From assembly GCA_016929135.1 (NCBI GenBank), contig JAFGJK010000030.1, positions 1 through 64,000 on the forward strand: a stretch of DNA of 64,000 bases, given 5' to 3'. The notes under the pieces were generated by a model, which worked only from the letters and a program-made list of their open reading frames with translations, had not been told where the DNA came from and ran no database searches. Shown here piece after piece: positions 54,405 to 63,904 of the stretch (within the stretch, counting starts at the first letter, position 1; each line of letters starts with the position of its first letter). Made by a program: the position numbers and the translations under genes. The DNA is from Spirochaetota bacterium. Lineage in GTDB: Bacteria; Spirochaetota; UBA4802; UBA5550.

Positions 54405-55472
54405 CTACACATGATCCAATATTCCCTCCCGTGTGCCGAAGGCCTGCCGTAAAAGCTTCTCCGCCCCGAAATTGGTAATCACGATCAGGTAATCGTTGTT
54501 CTCTATGACAGTATCATCCGGAGGATTTTTCAACAACTCATAATTGTCTTTTCGTTTCTTGCTCAAACCGATCAAGATGCTGTCATAGTTCTTCTTTATC
54601 GAAAAAAAGGCATCTCCGTAGCTGCTGTTGACAAAGGGATTTTTGGGAGTGACGCGGTACTGCTGCACATCAAAGTCACTATCCTTTTTCGTGGCGGAGA
54701 GCAGGTCCGCATTGTATTTCGCCACGTCTGGCTCAAAGATGTAGCTGGCCACCAGCTTGGCGGCCACCTCGTTCCTGGAAAGGATGTAGTCCACCCCCGC
54801 CGTGTAAAAGGTATCCTTCAGACTGGCATTGTCCAGGGTAATCAGGAATTTCAAATTCCCAAAATTCTTTTTCATGTTCAGGATATACACCAGTTTTTCC
54901 GTATCATTATCCAGGTTAACAAAAATAATATAGGCGGCCTCTATCTTCACCTTTTTCAGATTTTCCAGGTTGTCATAATCAGAGAACAGCACGAATACCT
55001 GTTTCTCATCGTAATTCTCGCGAATCAACTCTAAGTCGTCCTTTTTCTTACAAACAATCGCCACCCTGTTGCCCGCATTGATCAGCTGTTCCACGATAGA
55101 CTTTGAAAAGTCATCCCAGCCGATAATCACAATGTGGTTTTTGAATTTGCTGCCGAATAATCCCATTTTTCTCTTCTCCCTTATGTTGATAAACACATCG
55201 GTGAGCTTGCTGATCAGAAATCCAAGGAAACCCAGGCTGCAGATCACAAAAAAATAGCCGATCAGCCTGCCGCTCGCCGATACGGGGTATGTATCCCCGT
55301 AGCCCACGGTGGTCAACGTAACGACGGCATACCAGAGGGCATCGGCAAAAGTCCTTATGCTGGATCCTGCGGCGTCCTTTTCGAGGTAAACCAGAAGGTT
55401 AAGCAGAAGGATAATACAAATGACAGCGAGTACAAGAATTATTGTGAATCTGATCTTTCTGTATATCTTCAT
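54405..55472 (-). CDS. Two-helix K+ channel with RCK/TrkA domain
   Basis: 355 residues. Helix one (residues 8-28), a selectivity filter TTVGYGDT (54-61) and helix two (GYFFVICSLGFLGFLI) make a pore subunit. From about 110 an RCK/TrkA-N domain follows (HIVIIGWDDFSKSIVEQL, then the KYNADLL region) and a TrkA-C-like end. Such channels gate K+ flow by ligand or nucleotide binding. Base composition is lower in GC than its neighbours. The promoter upstream has an almost ideal -10. Confidence 0.93.
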   Translation of the reverse strand: MKIYRKIRFTIILVLAVICIILLLNLLVYLEKDAAGSSIRTFADALWYAVVTLTTVGYGDTYPVSASGRLIGYFFVICSLGFLGFLISKLTDVFINIREKRKMGLFGSKFKNHIVIIGWDDFSKSIVEQLINAGNRVAIVCKKKDDLELIRENYDEKQVFVLFSDYDNLENLKKVKIEAAYIIFVNLDNDTEKLVYILNMKKNFGNLKFLITLDNASLKDTFYTAGVDYILSRNEVAAKLVASYIFEPDVAKYNADLLSATKKDSDFDVQQYRVTPKNPFVNSSYGDAFFSIKKNYDSILIGLSKKRKDNYELLKNPPDDTVIENNDYLIVITNFGAEKLLRQAFGTREGILDHV

Positions 55473-55517
55473 TGAATACCCCGAGACACCAGGCAGTACC
55501 GGCAGTGTATGTTTATA

Positions 55518-55546
55518 ATTTTATAAAAATCTATCAAATTTGTCAA
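55518..55546 (-). promoter_or_regulatory. Promoter of the K+ channel gene
   Basis: Minus-strand TTGACA (55546-55541), 17 bp, TAAAAT (55523-55518), 46 bp before the ATG. Confidence 0.75.
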
Positions 55547-55710
55547 CCCCGGTAAAGACAGGCGGTTGCGACATTACTTCCCAGGGGGTATTACCGATTC
55601 GCTGCATGATTCACCTATCACCTTCTTTCTGCCGATTCAGTGATTATCCAAATCGATTCTTGCTCTATTGCGCGAGACAGACCATCTCGAAAGCCAGATG
55701 CTGTTGAGGA

Positions 55711-55986
55711 TCATCGTTCCGCCCCCCTCAGTAACAATCCCTTCGATTCCCGCAGCATCACGATTCCTCGCACCGGCGAGTAGATCACCGGTGTGCCCGT
55801 GAATACCTCCGGGCGCATAAATGTCGATGGTCCGAGAATAACAGCGGTCCGCGGATTCCCCAGCGAGGAGAGGATCCCCTCCATTGTGCCGGTGATGATG
55901 GACGCTGCCCTCACAATGGCAACGCTACGGCCTTCTGAAACCGGAGTACAGCATTCGATTATCCGTTGCTGGATTGAATCAGTCAT
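55711..55986 (-). pseudogene. Fragment of a DUF364 (heavy-metal chelation) domain
   Basis: 91 codons. The segment ASIITGTMEGILSSLGN then TAVILGPSTFMRPEVFTG resembles the C-terminal part of DUF364 proteins, which carry LIGPSTPL-type motifs. A full-length member is about 250 residues with a preceding DUF4213 domain, which is absent. There is no ribosome site before the ATG. It is probably the remnant of a larger gene, though a small standalone gene cannot be excluded. Confidence 0.45.
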
Positions 55987-56132
55987 TTCGACATTACAGA
56001 TGGCAAACAGTATTCAGTGCCGCATCAGATTGGGCTCATTCTGCCAAACACAATCCCATGGACCGGGCTGCCGTGATACCAGCGGTTTTCCATCGGAATT
56101 CCCGACACTGTTCCTTTCACAGAATTCGCCAG

Positions 56133-57464
56133 CTATTCTTCCTTGGACTGCAATAGTCTTTCGCCTTCAGTCGCCGCGATGATGGCCGCACCGCAACTGT
56201 CGCTCCACACGTTTATCGCCGTACGGCACATATCCAGTGGGCGGTCCACCACCAGAATGAGACCGATGGCGGCATCCGGCAGCCCTATGGCTCTCAGGAT
56301 TATAACGATGGCCACCAGGCTCGCCGAGGGGATCCCGGCGACGCCGATCGAGGTGAGCAATGAGATGATCACGATGAGCACCTGCATCCCGAAGCTGATG
56401 TCCAGCCCGTAGGCCTGGGCGATGAACATGGCGGCGACACACTCGTACAACGCGGTTCCGTCCATATTTATCGTTGCCCCCAGCGGCAGCACGAAACTCG
56501 ACACCTCCTTGGAAACGCCTGCCAGAGAGACCCCCTCGATAGTCTCCGGAAGGGTTGCCGAGGACGAACTTGTGGAGAATGCAGTCAGCAGGGCCTTCAT
56601 CATCACTCTCATGTAAAGATAGGGGTTGATCCTCCCAATGGCGAGGAGCAACAGCGACGTGGACACGAACAGATGTATCAGCAGGGCGCACAGCACAATG
56701 GCCGCAAACTTAAGGAGGGGTATGATCGAATCGAAGCCGGTCTCGCTCACAGTCAGGGAGACCAGTCCGAACACGCCGATTGGGGCGATTCTCATGACCA
56801 GATTGGTCAGGCTGAGCATGATGTCATAGATGCCGTTCCAGAAAAGCAGCTGGACCTCCCTGTATCTGTCGGTGAGCTCCCGGATGAAGAAACCGAAGAT
56901 CAGGCTGAAGACGATCAGGCCGAGCATCTGTCCTTCACTGGCCGCCTTGAATATGTTTGGCGGCACCATTCGCAGAAAGATATTGTAAATCTCGTTTCTG
57001 TCGCGCCCGCTGATTTCCTGAATCTGATCGGCAGAGAGCGGCGCAAGGGCCAGCGACTCCTTGGCCGGGAGCCCGTCAATGATGCCGGGCTGAAAGATAT
57101 TCACGAGGAGCAGACCCGTCAGAATCGCGATCAGACTGGTGGTCATGTAGTACAGAATGGTCTTCATCCCCAGTCGGGCGAATCCCTTCCCCGACTGAAT
57201 GTTGGATATCCCCGTAATGATTGCCGCAACGATCAGAGGCACCACAATCAATTTGAGTGCGTTTAGGAATATCGTTCCCAGAAACCGGAAGACGCCGGTC
57301 AGATCGACAATGCCGTTGCTGCCGAAGAACAATCCCATGGGGACCGCGAGGACGAGAGCGATCAGTATCTTCCAGTGCAGAGCGATTTTTGTCATGCCGG
57401 TCGGTTTCAAGGTCAATCGAACTTTTTTTGGATTTTCAGGAATCTTCACCGGAGGGATTGCCAT
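56133..57464 (-). CDS. Dicarboxylate/amino acid:cation symporter (DctA/GltP type)
   Basis: 443 residues with about eight membrane helices and two re-entrant loops. The signature SSSSATLPET (serine-rich hairpin) and NMDGTALYE (cation and substrate site) are both intact. The family takes up glutamate, aspartate or C4-dicarboxylates with Na+ or H+. The opening 23 residues before MTKIALHWK are polar; the start at the later ATG is possible. No ribosome site is obvious for either start. It stands alone. Confidence 0.93.
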   Translation of the reverse strand: MAIPPVKIPENPKKVRLTLKPTGMTKIALHWKILIALVLAVPMGLFFGSNGIVDLTGVFRFLGTIFLNALKLIVVPLIVAAIITGISNIQSGKGFARLGMKTILYYMTTSLIAILTGLLLVNIFQPGIIDGLPAKESLALAPLSADQIQEISGRDRNEIYNIFLRMVPPNIFKAASEGQMLGLIVFSLIFGFFIRELTDRYREVQLLFWNGIYDIMLSLTNLVMRIAPIGVFGLVSLTVSETGFDSIIPLLKFAAIVLCALLIHLFVSTSLLLLAIGRINPYLYMRVMMKALLTAFSTSSSSATLPETIEGVSLAGVSKEVSSFVLPLGATINMDGTALYECVAAMFIAQAYGLDISFGMQVLIVIISLLTSIGVAGIPSASLVAIVIILRAIGLPDAAIGLILVVDRPLDMCRTAINVWSDSCGAAIIAATEGERLLQSKEE

Positions 57465-57866
57465 CTATCGGACACGGCACCCTCGCTCTTCCACTTGATA
57501 GCCGCTGTCATATCGGCTTCTTGCATATCCGCGCGCCTGGAATTATACAATAAGAATTCATACAGAATCGCAGAATAATGCTACATGCATCTCTCTTTCG
57601 TGCATGTTAGGAGAATGAATGTTGATGATCAAGCGAAAAAAGTGTGATGGTATATCTGATCGATTCCATCCCACTGCAATCCCAAAATCCCCCGGAGTTA
57701 CGAGATGCCCTGCCACAAAACGCGATACGGGACAACGGATCATGGCCGGCCCGGACTTGCGTGAATCCACCAGTTTCCGACGGGAATCACCGGCGATGGG
57801 TTTCCACCCATCGAACAAGATTCCTCCTGACAGTCAGGGCATCCCGCCGGGCTCCCCCCGGCGTCC
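57465..57866. other. Intergenic stretch with a small inverted repeat
   Basis: 402 bases without a supported gene. An inverted repeat acatgca...tgcatgt with an 11-base loop lies at 57583-57607, about 120 bp upstream of the symporter start. It may be an operator. Plus-strand open frames here run into the frameshifted gene's shadow. Confidence 0.45.
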
Positions 57867-58384
57867 TCAATGCCCGGCGCCGAAAAGTTCATCGATATAG
57901 GCCCTCGCCTTCCGGTATTCCCAGGTGAAACCGGCCATGGTCAGCAGATACGCCAGGAGCGTCATGCCCAGCGGAACGAGCGCGAACAGGAGGCTTTCAC
58001 CCGTCACCGGGGCATTGTCCCGAGCATGGAGATCAGGTTCTCGATCATACGCACATAATACGAAAGGACTCCGAGAACCCAGAGGGCAAGGAACACTATC
58101 GTGACGTCATGCAGCCTCATCGTCACATCCATCCGAACCCTCCCGCACGGGTCCGGCCGCAGGATCATCCGCACCTGGGGCAGAAAGGAGTTGCGGTAGT
58201 GGATGATCCTCCGCAGCTCGATCGTTTCACCGCCCAGCACCCTCGCCTCGTAAGGATGCCTGTGGCTTCTGAAAAATGTATAGAGGCATTTCCATCGGTC
58301 GAAGCGATCCCCAATCATGGCGAGGATCTCCTCCTCCCCGTAGGGCGTTACAAGCTCGTAGCGGCGATAGGGGAGCAGCTTCAT
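57867..58384 (-). pseudogene. Two-helix membrane protein gene with one-base frameshift
   Basis: The gene starts at ATG 58384 (MKLLPYRRYELV) and has one helix near its end (VTIVFLALWVLGVLSYYV), then stops at a TGA at 58004. The next frame continues with DNAPVTGESLLFALVPLGMTLL and on to ELFGAGH. Adding one G to the GGG run at 58019-58021 joins them: ISMLG-DNAPVTGESLLF and so on, about 173 residues in all. The second helix then forms a hairpin with the first. I do not recognise the family. Confidence 0.6.
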
Positions 58385-58524
58385 GGGTTCACCCCTGTAA
58401 TTGGCGGCGGCGACGGATTTCCCTGCATCATACGGCCCGGCATTGGCAGGGCCCCTCTCAATGACCTTCCGATACTGACTGCTGCCTCACGACGCCGCCG
58501 CCATGGACCGAACACACACGCCGA

Positions 58525-59442
58525 TCACCTGAAGAAATCCCGCAGCAGCGAGGTGTACATCGCCGGCTCGTTGAGATAGGGGAAATGCCCCTTGTTGTGG
58601 AGCGTGACGACCCGCGCCCCGGGATAGGTGCGCTTCAGCATCCCCCGTAACGCCGGCTCCACCAGTGGATCGTTGTCCGATTCAATGATCATGACCGGAA
58701 TACGCAGTGCCTCCACATCGGGGGGCGTGAAGGGATCGATCACGCAGTGGTACCGGGCGATGAACTGGTCCCTGCTCATCTTTCCGTGGGACTGCTCCAG
58801 CATGAAGGCCCTGACCAGCTCGGAGCGCTCCGCCGCAGGGTACAGCTTCTCCTCGGTGTTCTTCCTGAGGATGCCCATGACGACCCACGAGGGGGCCAGG
58901 GGGAGCACCGTGCCGGCGGCCCTGTTCTTCCGGGCGATTATCGTGTTTGGCGGAAATGTATTGGCGAAGACCGCCCTGTCGATCCTTTCAGGGTGGCGGG
59001 CGACGAGATACTGCGCCAGGTATCCCCCCAGGGATGTCCCCACCACGTTCACCCTTTCAATCTTTTCGGAATCCAGTACCCTCATGATACCGGCGGCGAG
59101 CCCGGAGAGGCTCCGCACCGGAGGATAGGTGACCGACAGGACCCGGTAGTCCCCCTGCAGGTCCAGCACCTGCTGCCACCAGATGTCGCAGGCACCGGTC
59201 ATGCCGTGCAGAAAGAGGACGGTCCTGCCGCCGCTGCCGGCGACGCAGTACCGCCAGCGTGCGCCATCGACAACCAGCTCCCTGGCAGAATAGTCCTTTC
59301 TGAAGGAGGCCAGTGAGGCCGCGATGCTTTGGTCCACCCTGCCGTATATCTTCGTGAAGGGGGGGGACGGGCAGGGGAAGAGATACAGCGCCGCCACCGC
59401 GATGACCAGTACAACCGGGATAATGAGTAGTGCGCGTTTCAT
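58525..59442 (-). CDS. Membrane-anchored alpha/beta hydrolase
   Basis: 305 residues from ATG 59442, with ggagg eight bases before it. A hydrophobic N-terminus (LLIIPVVLVIAVAALYLF) anchors or exports it. The nucleophile elbow is GTSLGG, the acid is in ESDNDPLVEP and the histidine in NKGHFPYLNEP, so the catalytic triad is complete. Similar to the MhpC/lipase class. It follows a lipoprotein RidA and a nitroreductase gene on the same strand with short gaps, so a three-gene transcript is possible. Substrate unknown. Confidence 0.88.
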   Translation of the reverse strand: MKRALLIIPVVLVIAVAALYLFPCPSPPFTKIYGRVDQSIAASLASFRKDYSARELVVDGARWRYCVAGSGGRTVLFLHGMTGACDIWWQQVLDLQGDYRVLSVTYPPVRSLSGLAAGIMRVLDSEKIERVNVVGTSLGGYLAQYLVARHPERIDRAVFANTFPPNTIIARKNRAAGTVLPLAPSWVVMGILRKNTEEKLYPAAERSELVRAFMLEQSHGKMSRDQFIARYHCVIDPFTPPDVEALRIPVMIIESDNDPLVEPALRGMLKRTYPGARVVTLHNKGHFPYLNEPAMYTSLLRDFFR

Positions 59443-59478
59443 GTATCGACCCTCCATACGAGTAGTTTCCCGGCAGGG

Positions 59479-59943
59479 CTACCGCACCGCCATGCACTCG
59501 ATCTCCACGCGGGCACCCAGGGCGAGGCCGCTCCCCGCGACGGCGCTGCGTGCCGGATACGGCGCGGAAAAATAGGTCCTGTAGACCCTGCTCATCGCCG
59601 GCCATTCCGCGATGTCCGCCATATAGACCGTGCATTTCACCACGTCCTTCATCTCCAGACCGCTGCGGCGAAGCGTCTCCCGTATGTTCTCCATGGCCTG
59701 TCTCGTCTCCGCCTCGATCCCACCCTCCACCAGCTTCATCTCGCCGGGAACGGTGCCGATCTGGCCGGAGAGGTAGAAGGTGTCCCCCACCCTCACCGCC
59801 TCGGAAAAGGGGAGGTTCTTCGCCGCCATCCCCGGCGGGTTCAGGCGCTCCACCGCCGGATGCCTGTCGCAGGAGGAGGCGGTGAAGAGCAACAGCGCCG
59901 CGAGCAAGGAACCGTGAAACAGGGACGATCTCCAGCGTGTCAT
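59479..59943 (-). CDS. RidA-family protein with a lipoprotein signal
   Basis: 154 residues. The N-terminal signal ends LLLFTASSC (Cys25), a lipobox-like sequence, so the product is probably a lipoprotein. The body is the YjgF/RidA fold, with FYLSGQIGTVPG and the conserved arginine in PYPARSAV. Cytoplasmic RidA removes reactive enamines/imines; an exported copy is unusual. ggaggaatgaatc precedes the ATG. It lies between the nitroreductase and hydrolase genes. Confidence 0.85.
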   Translation of the reverse strand: MTRWRSSLFHGSLLAALLLFTASSCDRHPAVERLNPPGMAAKNLPFSEAVRVGDTFYLSGQIGTVPGEMKLVEGGIEAETRQAMENIRETLRRSGLEMKDVVKCTVYMADIAEWPAMSRVYRTYFSAPYPARSAVAGSGLALGARVEIECMAVR

Positions 59944-59995
59944 GATTCATTCCTCCATTCGTTTCAAATGTAATTGCACCGCATCCCGCAATGCT

Positions 59996-60883
59996 TCATT
60001 GAATCCAGGTGACGCTCTGCGCAGAGCGCCGGATCCCCCGCCGGTACCGGTACTTCGGAAACCCGATTATGATCGACGACAGCACGTCGTGCCCTTCCGG
60101 CACCCGGAACAGGGCACGAAGCTCCTTCATTCTGTTGATGGCCGGCGGAATGATGTCCATGATGGAGCCGCCGAGCCCCAGGGCATGAAGCGCCAGCATG
60201 CCGTAGGTGGCGGCCACGTCGACATCGTCCCGGAGTTCCTCGTCCCGGTCGGCGTGAAACAGGATCATCGCCGGTGCGCGGCGGGTGATGGTGTCCTCGG
60301 CGCCGCTCTTCAGGTCGTCGAGCCGCGTTGCCAGGAGGGGGACCAGGTGATCCCGCAGCTGGGCGAACCTTTTGGCTCCGATTCCCCTTTTGATGAAGTA
60401 CCGGGCGACCGGATTCTTCATCTTCTCATAGAGATAATCGTACAGCCGGATCATGTGCGGCAGCGATTGCCGCATCACCCCCCGGTCGTTGACCACGATC
60501 AGGCCGTACCGCAGGGGCGGGAACCCCGGCGGGGCCAGGGTGATCGCCTCGACGATCTTTTCGAGCATGCCGCCGGGTACGGGCTTTTCACTGAAATTGC
60601 GGACTGCGCGCCTGGTCCGTATCAGGTCGAAGAAGGCCCTTTCGTCGGGCCCGCTTCCGGGAAGGTCGAAAAAATCCCTCCCGTAGGAAAGCCCCTGTAC
60701 GGCGATCGAACCGGTGGGACAGACGGCCATGCACTGGCCGCACCCGAAGCATACGTGAACCCGGTCCGGCCGGGCGATCATTCCCCCATGCTCCCCCTTC
60801 ACGATGATCCGATTGGGGCACACTGCGGCGCAGGTGCCGCAGCGCCTGCAGGTTGCATCGTCGAATGAAATGGCAGAATCCAT
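59996..60883 (-). CDS. Ferredoxin-fused nitroreductase
   Basis: 295 residues. Residues 10-56 hold two [4Fe-4S] sites (C12, C15, C18, C22 and C45, C48, C51, C55). The remaining 200 residues are an FMN nitroreductase fold, opening RTRRAVRNFSEKPV (about 89-103). The fusion directs ferredoxin-type electrons to flavin reduction. gggagtagcgaca is in front of the ATG. It is the first of the nitroreductase - RidA - hydrolase group. The substrate is unknown. Confidence 0.9.
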   Translation of the reverse strand: MDSAISFDDATCRRCGTCAAVCPNRIIVKGEHGGMIARPDRVHVCFGCGQCMAVCPTGSIAVQGLSYGRDFFDLPGSGPDERAFFDLIRTRRAVRNFSEKPVPGGMLEKIVEAITLAPPGFPPLRYGLIVVNDRGVMRQSLPHMIRLYDYLYEKMKNPVARYFIKRGIGAKRFAQLRDHLVPLLATRLDDLKSGAEDTITRRAPAMILFHADRDEELRDDVDVAATYGMLALHALGLGGSIMDIIPPAINRMKELRALFRVPEGHDVLSSIIIGFPKYRYRRGIRRSAQSVTWIQ

Positions 60884-61105
60884 TGTCGCTACTCCCTTTT
60901 AAACCTGACAGGAAATCGAATGCGCCGCGACGACTTCATCGACAGGGAGACCGTCGCGATCCCGGCATGTGTACCGCCGCCCTCACCGGGGAAATGATAT
61001 ATCATGATGCATGGGCAATCAAGCGGAAAAACGAGAGCGCATATGCATTGTTCATCATGCCGGCCCGACGGCAGATGAAGAAGGTCCCGCCGGCGCGAAA
61101 CACCG

Positions 61106-62557
61106 CTAGCGCCGCCAGAAGGTCGGCGTGAAGAGCACCAGCACCGTGTAGAGCTCCAGCCGCCCGATGAGCATGGCAAAGCAAAGCAGCCACTTCACGA
61201 ATCCGCTGAAGATACTGTAATTCTCCGTGGGGCCCACCAGGCCGAAGCCGGGACCGATGTTCCCCAGGGTGGCAAGCGCGGCGCTCAGGGACGTGAGGAT
61301 GTCGTGCCCTGAAAGGGCCACCACCAGCGTCACCGCCAGTATGATGAAGATGTACAGAAAGAAAAAGCCGGATATGGCGTAGGCCACGTCCTTCTTGATG
61401 GGGCTGCCGCTGATCCGCAGGGTGAATATTCCCCGTGGATGGAGAAGGTACTTCATCTCGTTGAGAGCCTGCTTGAACAGCGTCACCAGCCGGATGATCT
61501 TGATCCCCCCCCCGGTGGAGCCCGAGCAGCCCCCGAAGAACATCAGGATGAAGAGCACCGCCTGGGCCACCAGGGGCCATCGCTCGAAGTCCGCGGTGGC
61601 GAAGCCGGTGGTGGTGAGGATCGAGGCACACTGGAACGAGGCGTGCCGCAGGGCCTCCCCGGGATGTCCGTACACTCTCCCGGCCAGCGACACGGTGAGG
61701 ATCGCCGTGGCGCCCAGGAACACCACAATGTAGGTCCTGAACTCCGTGTCCCGCAGGAGTGACCCGCCGCTGCCGGTAAGAAGCCTGTAGTGCAGGGAGA
61801 AATTCACACCCGCCAGTATCATGAAGACGGTGATCACACCTTCAATGAGGGGGGAGTTGTAGGCGCCGACGCTGGCATTCCTGGTGGAGAATCCCCCGGT
61901 GGCGAGGGTGCCGAAGGTGTGCGTCAGCGCGTCGAAGAGATCCATCCCCCCCAGGAGGAGCAGCAGGGTCTCCGCAACGGTGAAGCCGATATAGATCGCC
62001 CAGAGTTTCTTGGCGGTCTCTGTGATCCTGGGGGAGATCTTGTCGACGGTGGGGCCCGGCGCCTCGGCCTGGATGAGCTGCATCCCCCCGATCCCCAGAA
62101 TGGGAAGGATCGCCACGGTGAGCACGACGATTCCCATGCCCCCCAGCCAGTGCGTCAGGGAGCGCCAGAAGAGCATCGACCTGGGGAGCCCCTCTATGTT
62201 CGTGAGGATCGACGCGCCGGTGGTGGTGAAGCCGGAAATGGTCTCGAAGAAGGCGTCTGTGTAGACGGGGATCGCGCCGGAGAGCCAGAAGGGGAGCGAT
62301 CCCGCGATCGAGGCGAAGACCCAGGAGAAGGCCACGAAAAGGTATCCGTCCCTGGTAGAGAGCATCTTCGCCTTACTCCCACGCAGCAGGAAGAGGAGGA
62401 GGCCCGGACCGGCGGCGATGACGGCGATGGTGATGCCGAAGGCCTTTATCGAGGAAACCTCTCGGTACCCGATGGCGATGCACAGCGGTACGATCATGAA
62501 GAATCCGATGACGGCCATCACGAAGGAGATGATCCGTATGACCATGAGCCCGTTCAT
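61106..62557 (-). CDS. trkH: Trk/Ktr-type K+ uptake membrane protein
   Basis: 483 residues. The four pore-loop repeats of the Trk/Ktr/HKT family are visible: SGFTTTGASI, TLATGGFSTRN, ILTTTGFATAD and TLGNIGPGFG. Its ATG (62557) overlaps the expected trkA stop (ATGA), so it is translationally coupled. In the sequence as given, trkA reads straight into it through a ten-base G tract, giving one long frame. K+ uptake is driven together with the TrkA ring. Confidence 0.9.
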   Translation of the reverse strand: MNGLMVIRIISFVMAVIGFFMIVPLCIAIGYREVSSIKAFGITIAVIAAGPGLLLFLLRGSKAKMLSTRDGYLFVAFSWVFASIAGSLPFWLSGAIPVYTDAFFETISGFTTTGASILTNIEGLPRSMLFWRSLTHWLGGMGIVVLTVAILPILGIGGMQLIQAEAPGPTVDKISPRITETAKKLWAIYIGFTVAETLLLLLGGMDLFDALTHTFGTLATGGFSTRNASVGAYNSPLIEGVITVFMILAGVNFSLHYRLLTGSGGSLLRDTEFRTYIVVFLGATAILTVSLAGRVYGHPGEALRHASFQCASILTTTGFATADFERWPLVAQAVLFILMFFGGCSGSTGGGIKIIRLVTLFKQALNEMKYLLHPRGIFTLRISGSPIKKDVAYAISGFFFLYIFIILAVTLVVALSGHDILTSLSAALATLGNIGPGFGLVGPTENYSIFSGFVKWLLCFAMLIGRLELYTVLVLFTPTFWRR

Positions 62558-63904
62558 TGCGCCTTCGTGAAGAGCTCCTCTATGATCGGCACCGACTTCT
62601 TCCTGGTGATGACCAGGACATCGTCCCCCCCCCCGTATCTCGAAGTCCCCGCCGGGAACGAAGTCGTCGCCGTCGCGGTTGACCGAGAGGATCAGGGAGT
62701 TTGCCGGCATCTCCAGGTCCTTCAGGGGTACCCCCGTCGCCTCCGACGAGTCCCCGACGGTGATCTCGATGACCTCGGCCCTTCCGTCGAATATGCTGTG
62801 GACGCTCTGGATGTTTCTTCCCCGCACAAACTTCAGTATCGCGTCGGCGGTGCTGGTCTTGGGGCTGATGGTGGAATCGATCCCCAACTCAGAGGATATG
62901 CTCAGGTAGCTCTGCTTGGTCACGATGGCGATGGTGCGCTTCACGCCGATGGACTTCGCGTATGCCGCGGAGAGGATGTTTATCTCCTGCGAGCCGGTGA
63001 CCGCGATCATCAGGTCGTTCTCGTAGAGCCGCTCCTCCTCGAAAATCCCCTCGTCGGAGATGTCGGAATGAATCACCAGCGCCTCGGAGAGCCGGCCGGT
63101 AACGAGCTTGCACCGCTCGTAGTCGTTGTCTATGATCTTCAGCCTGATGTTCCTGTCCAGGAGGTCGGCGGCCACGAGCGAGCCGATGGTACCGCCCCCC
63201 ACGATCACCGCGTTCCGTATCGCGCCGGTGGGCCGTCCCGCCTTTGCGAAGACCCGCTCCAGGTTCTGCGGCGACGAGGCCAGATAGATCGTGTCGTTTT
63301 CCAGGACCTCGTCGGTGCCGGAGGGGATGATGACCGTGCTCCTCCTGATGATCGCCGCGATGAGGAAGTCCTCGTCGATGGTCTGCCTGATCTCCCTCAG
63401 GTTCTTCCCCTTGAAGGAGGACCACTGGTCGACGAAGAGGTTTCTCATGATGATGCCCGATTTCTCGAAGGTGAAGACGTCGCTGATCGCCCCGTAGGCG
63501 ACGGTCTCCACTATGTCGTGCGCCGTCTCTATCCCGGGATTAACGATATAGTTGATGCCCAGGAAGGATTTTCCCAGCACCTTTGACCGGGAGTAGTCCA
63601 GGCTCCTGACCCTGGCGATCTTGTAGGGGACGTTGAACTCGCTGCTCACCACGCCGGAGGAGATCATGTTCACCTCGTCGGAGTTGGTGACGCTGATGAA
63701 GAAATCGGCCTTGTCGATGCCGGCCCTCTTGAGGGTCTTGATGTTGGTGCCGTCCTCGTTGAGGACCATGCAGTCAAGCCTGGCCGAGACGTATTTCACG
63801 CGCTCCGGGTTCTTCTCGATGAGCACTACGTCCTTGTTCTCGGATATGAGCTGCGAGGCGATGTGGGTCCCGATGGAACCCGCTCCGATTATGACGATAT
63901 GCAT
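62554..63904 (-). CDS. trkA: TrkA nucleotide-binding K+ uptake subunit, frame shifted at its end
   Basis: About 450 residues when one base is removed. Two RCK halves are visible: MHIVIIGAGSIGTHIASQL and VIVGGGTIGSLVAADLL each start a Rossmann fold, each followed by a TrkA-C-type domain. TrkA binds NAD(H)/ATP and gates TrkH. With the ten G of the coding strand (62625-62634), the frame runs past the natural end and into trkH (932 codons). With nine G it continues DDVLVITRKKSVPIIEELFTKAQ-stop (62556-62554) and couples to trkH. The proper frame matches the expected C-terminus of the family, so the ten-G reading is not the normal one. Confidence 0.85.
62625..62634. repeat. C10/G10 homopolymer inside trkA
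   Basis: Ten C on the plus strand (G on trkA's coding strand), about 70 bp before the end of trkA. Slippage of one base would toggle separate trkA and trkH versus a fused frame. Confidence 0.95.

Noticed and set aside
61790..63586. 598-codon open frame opposite trkAH
   Set aside because: It is antisense to trkA and trkH, which have clear family motifs; composition is Gly/Asp/Arg-rich, as expected of a shadow.
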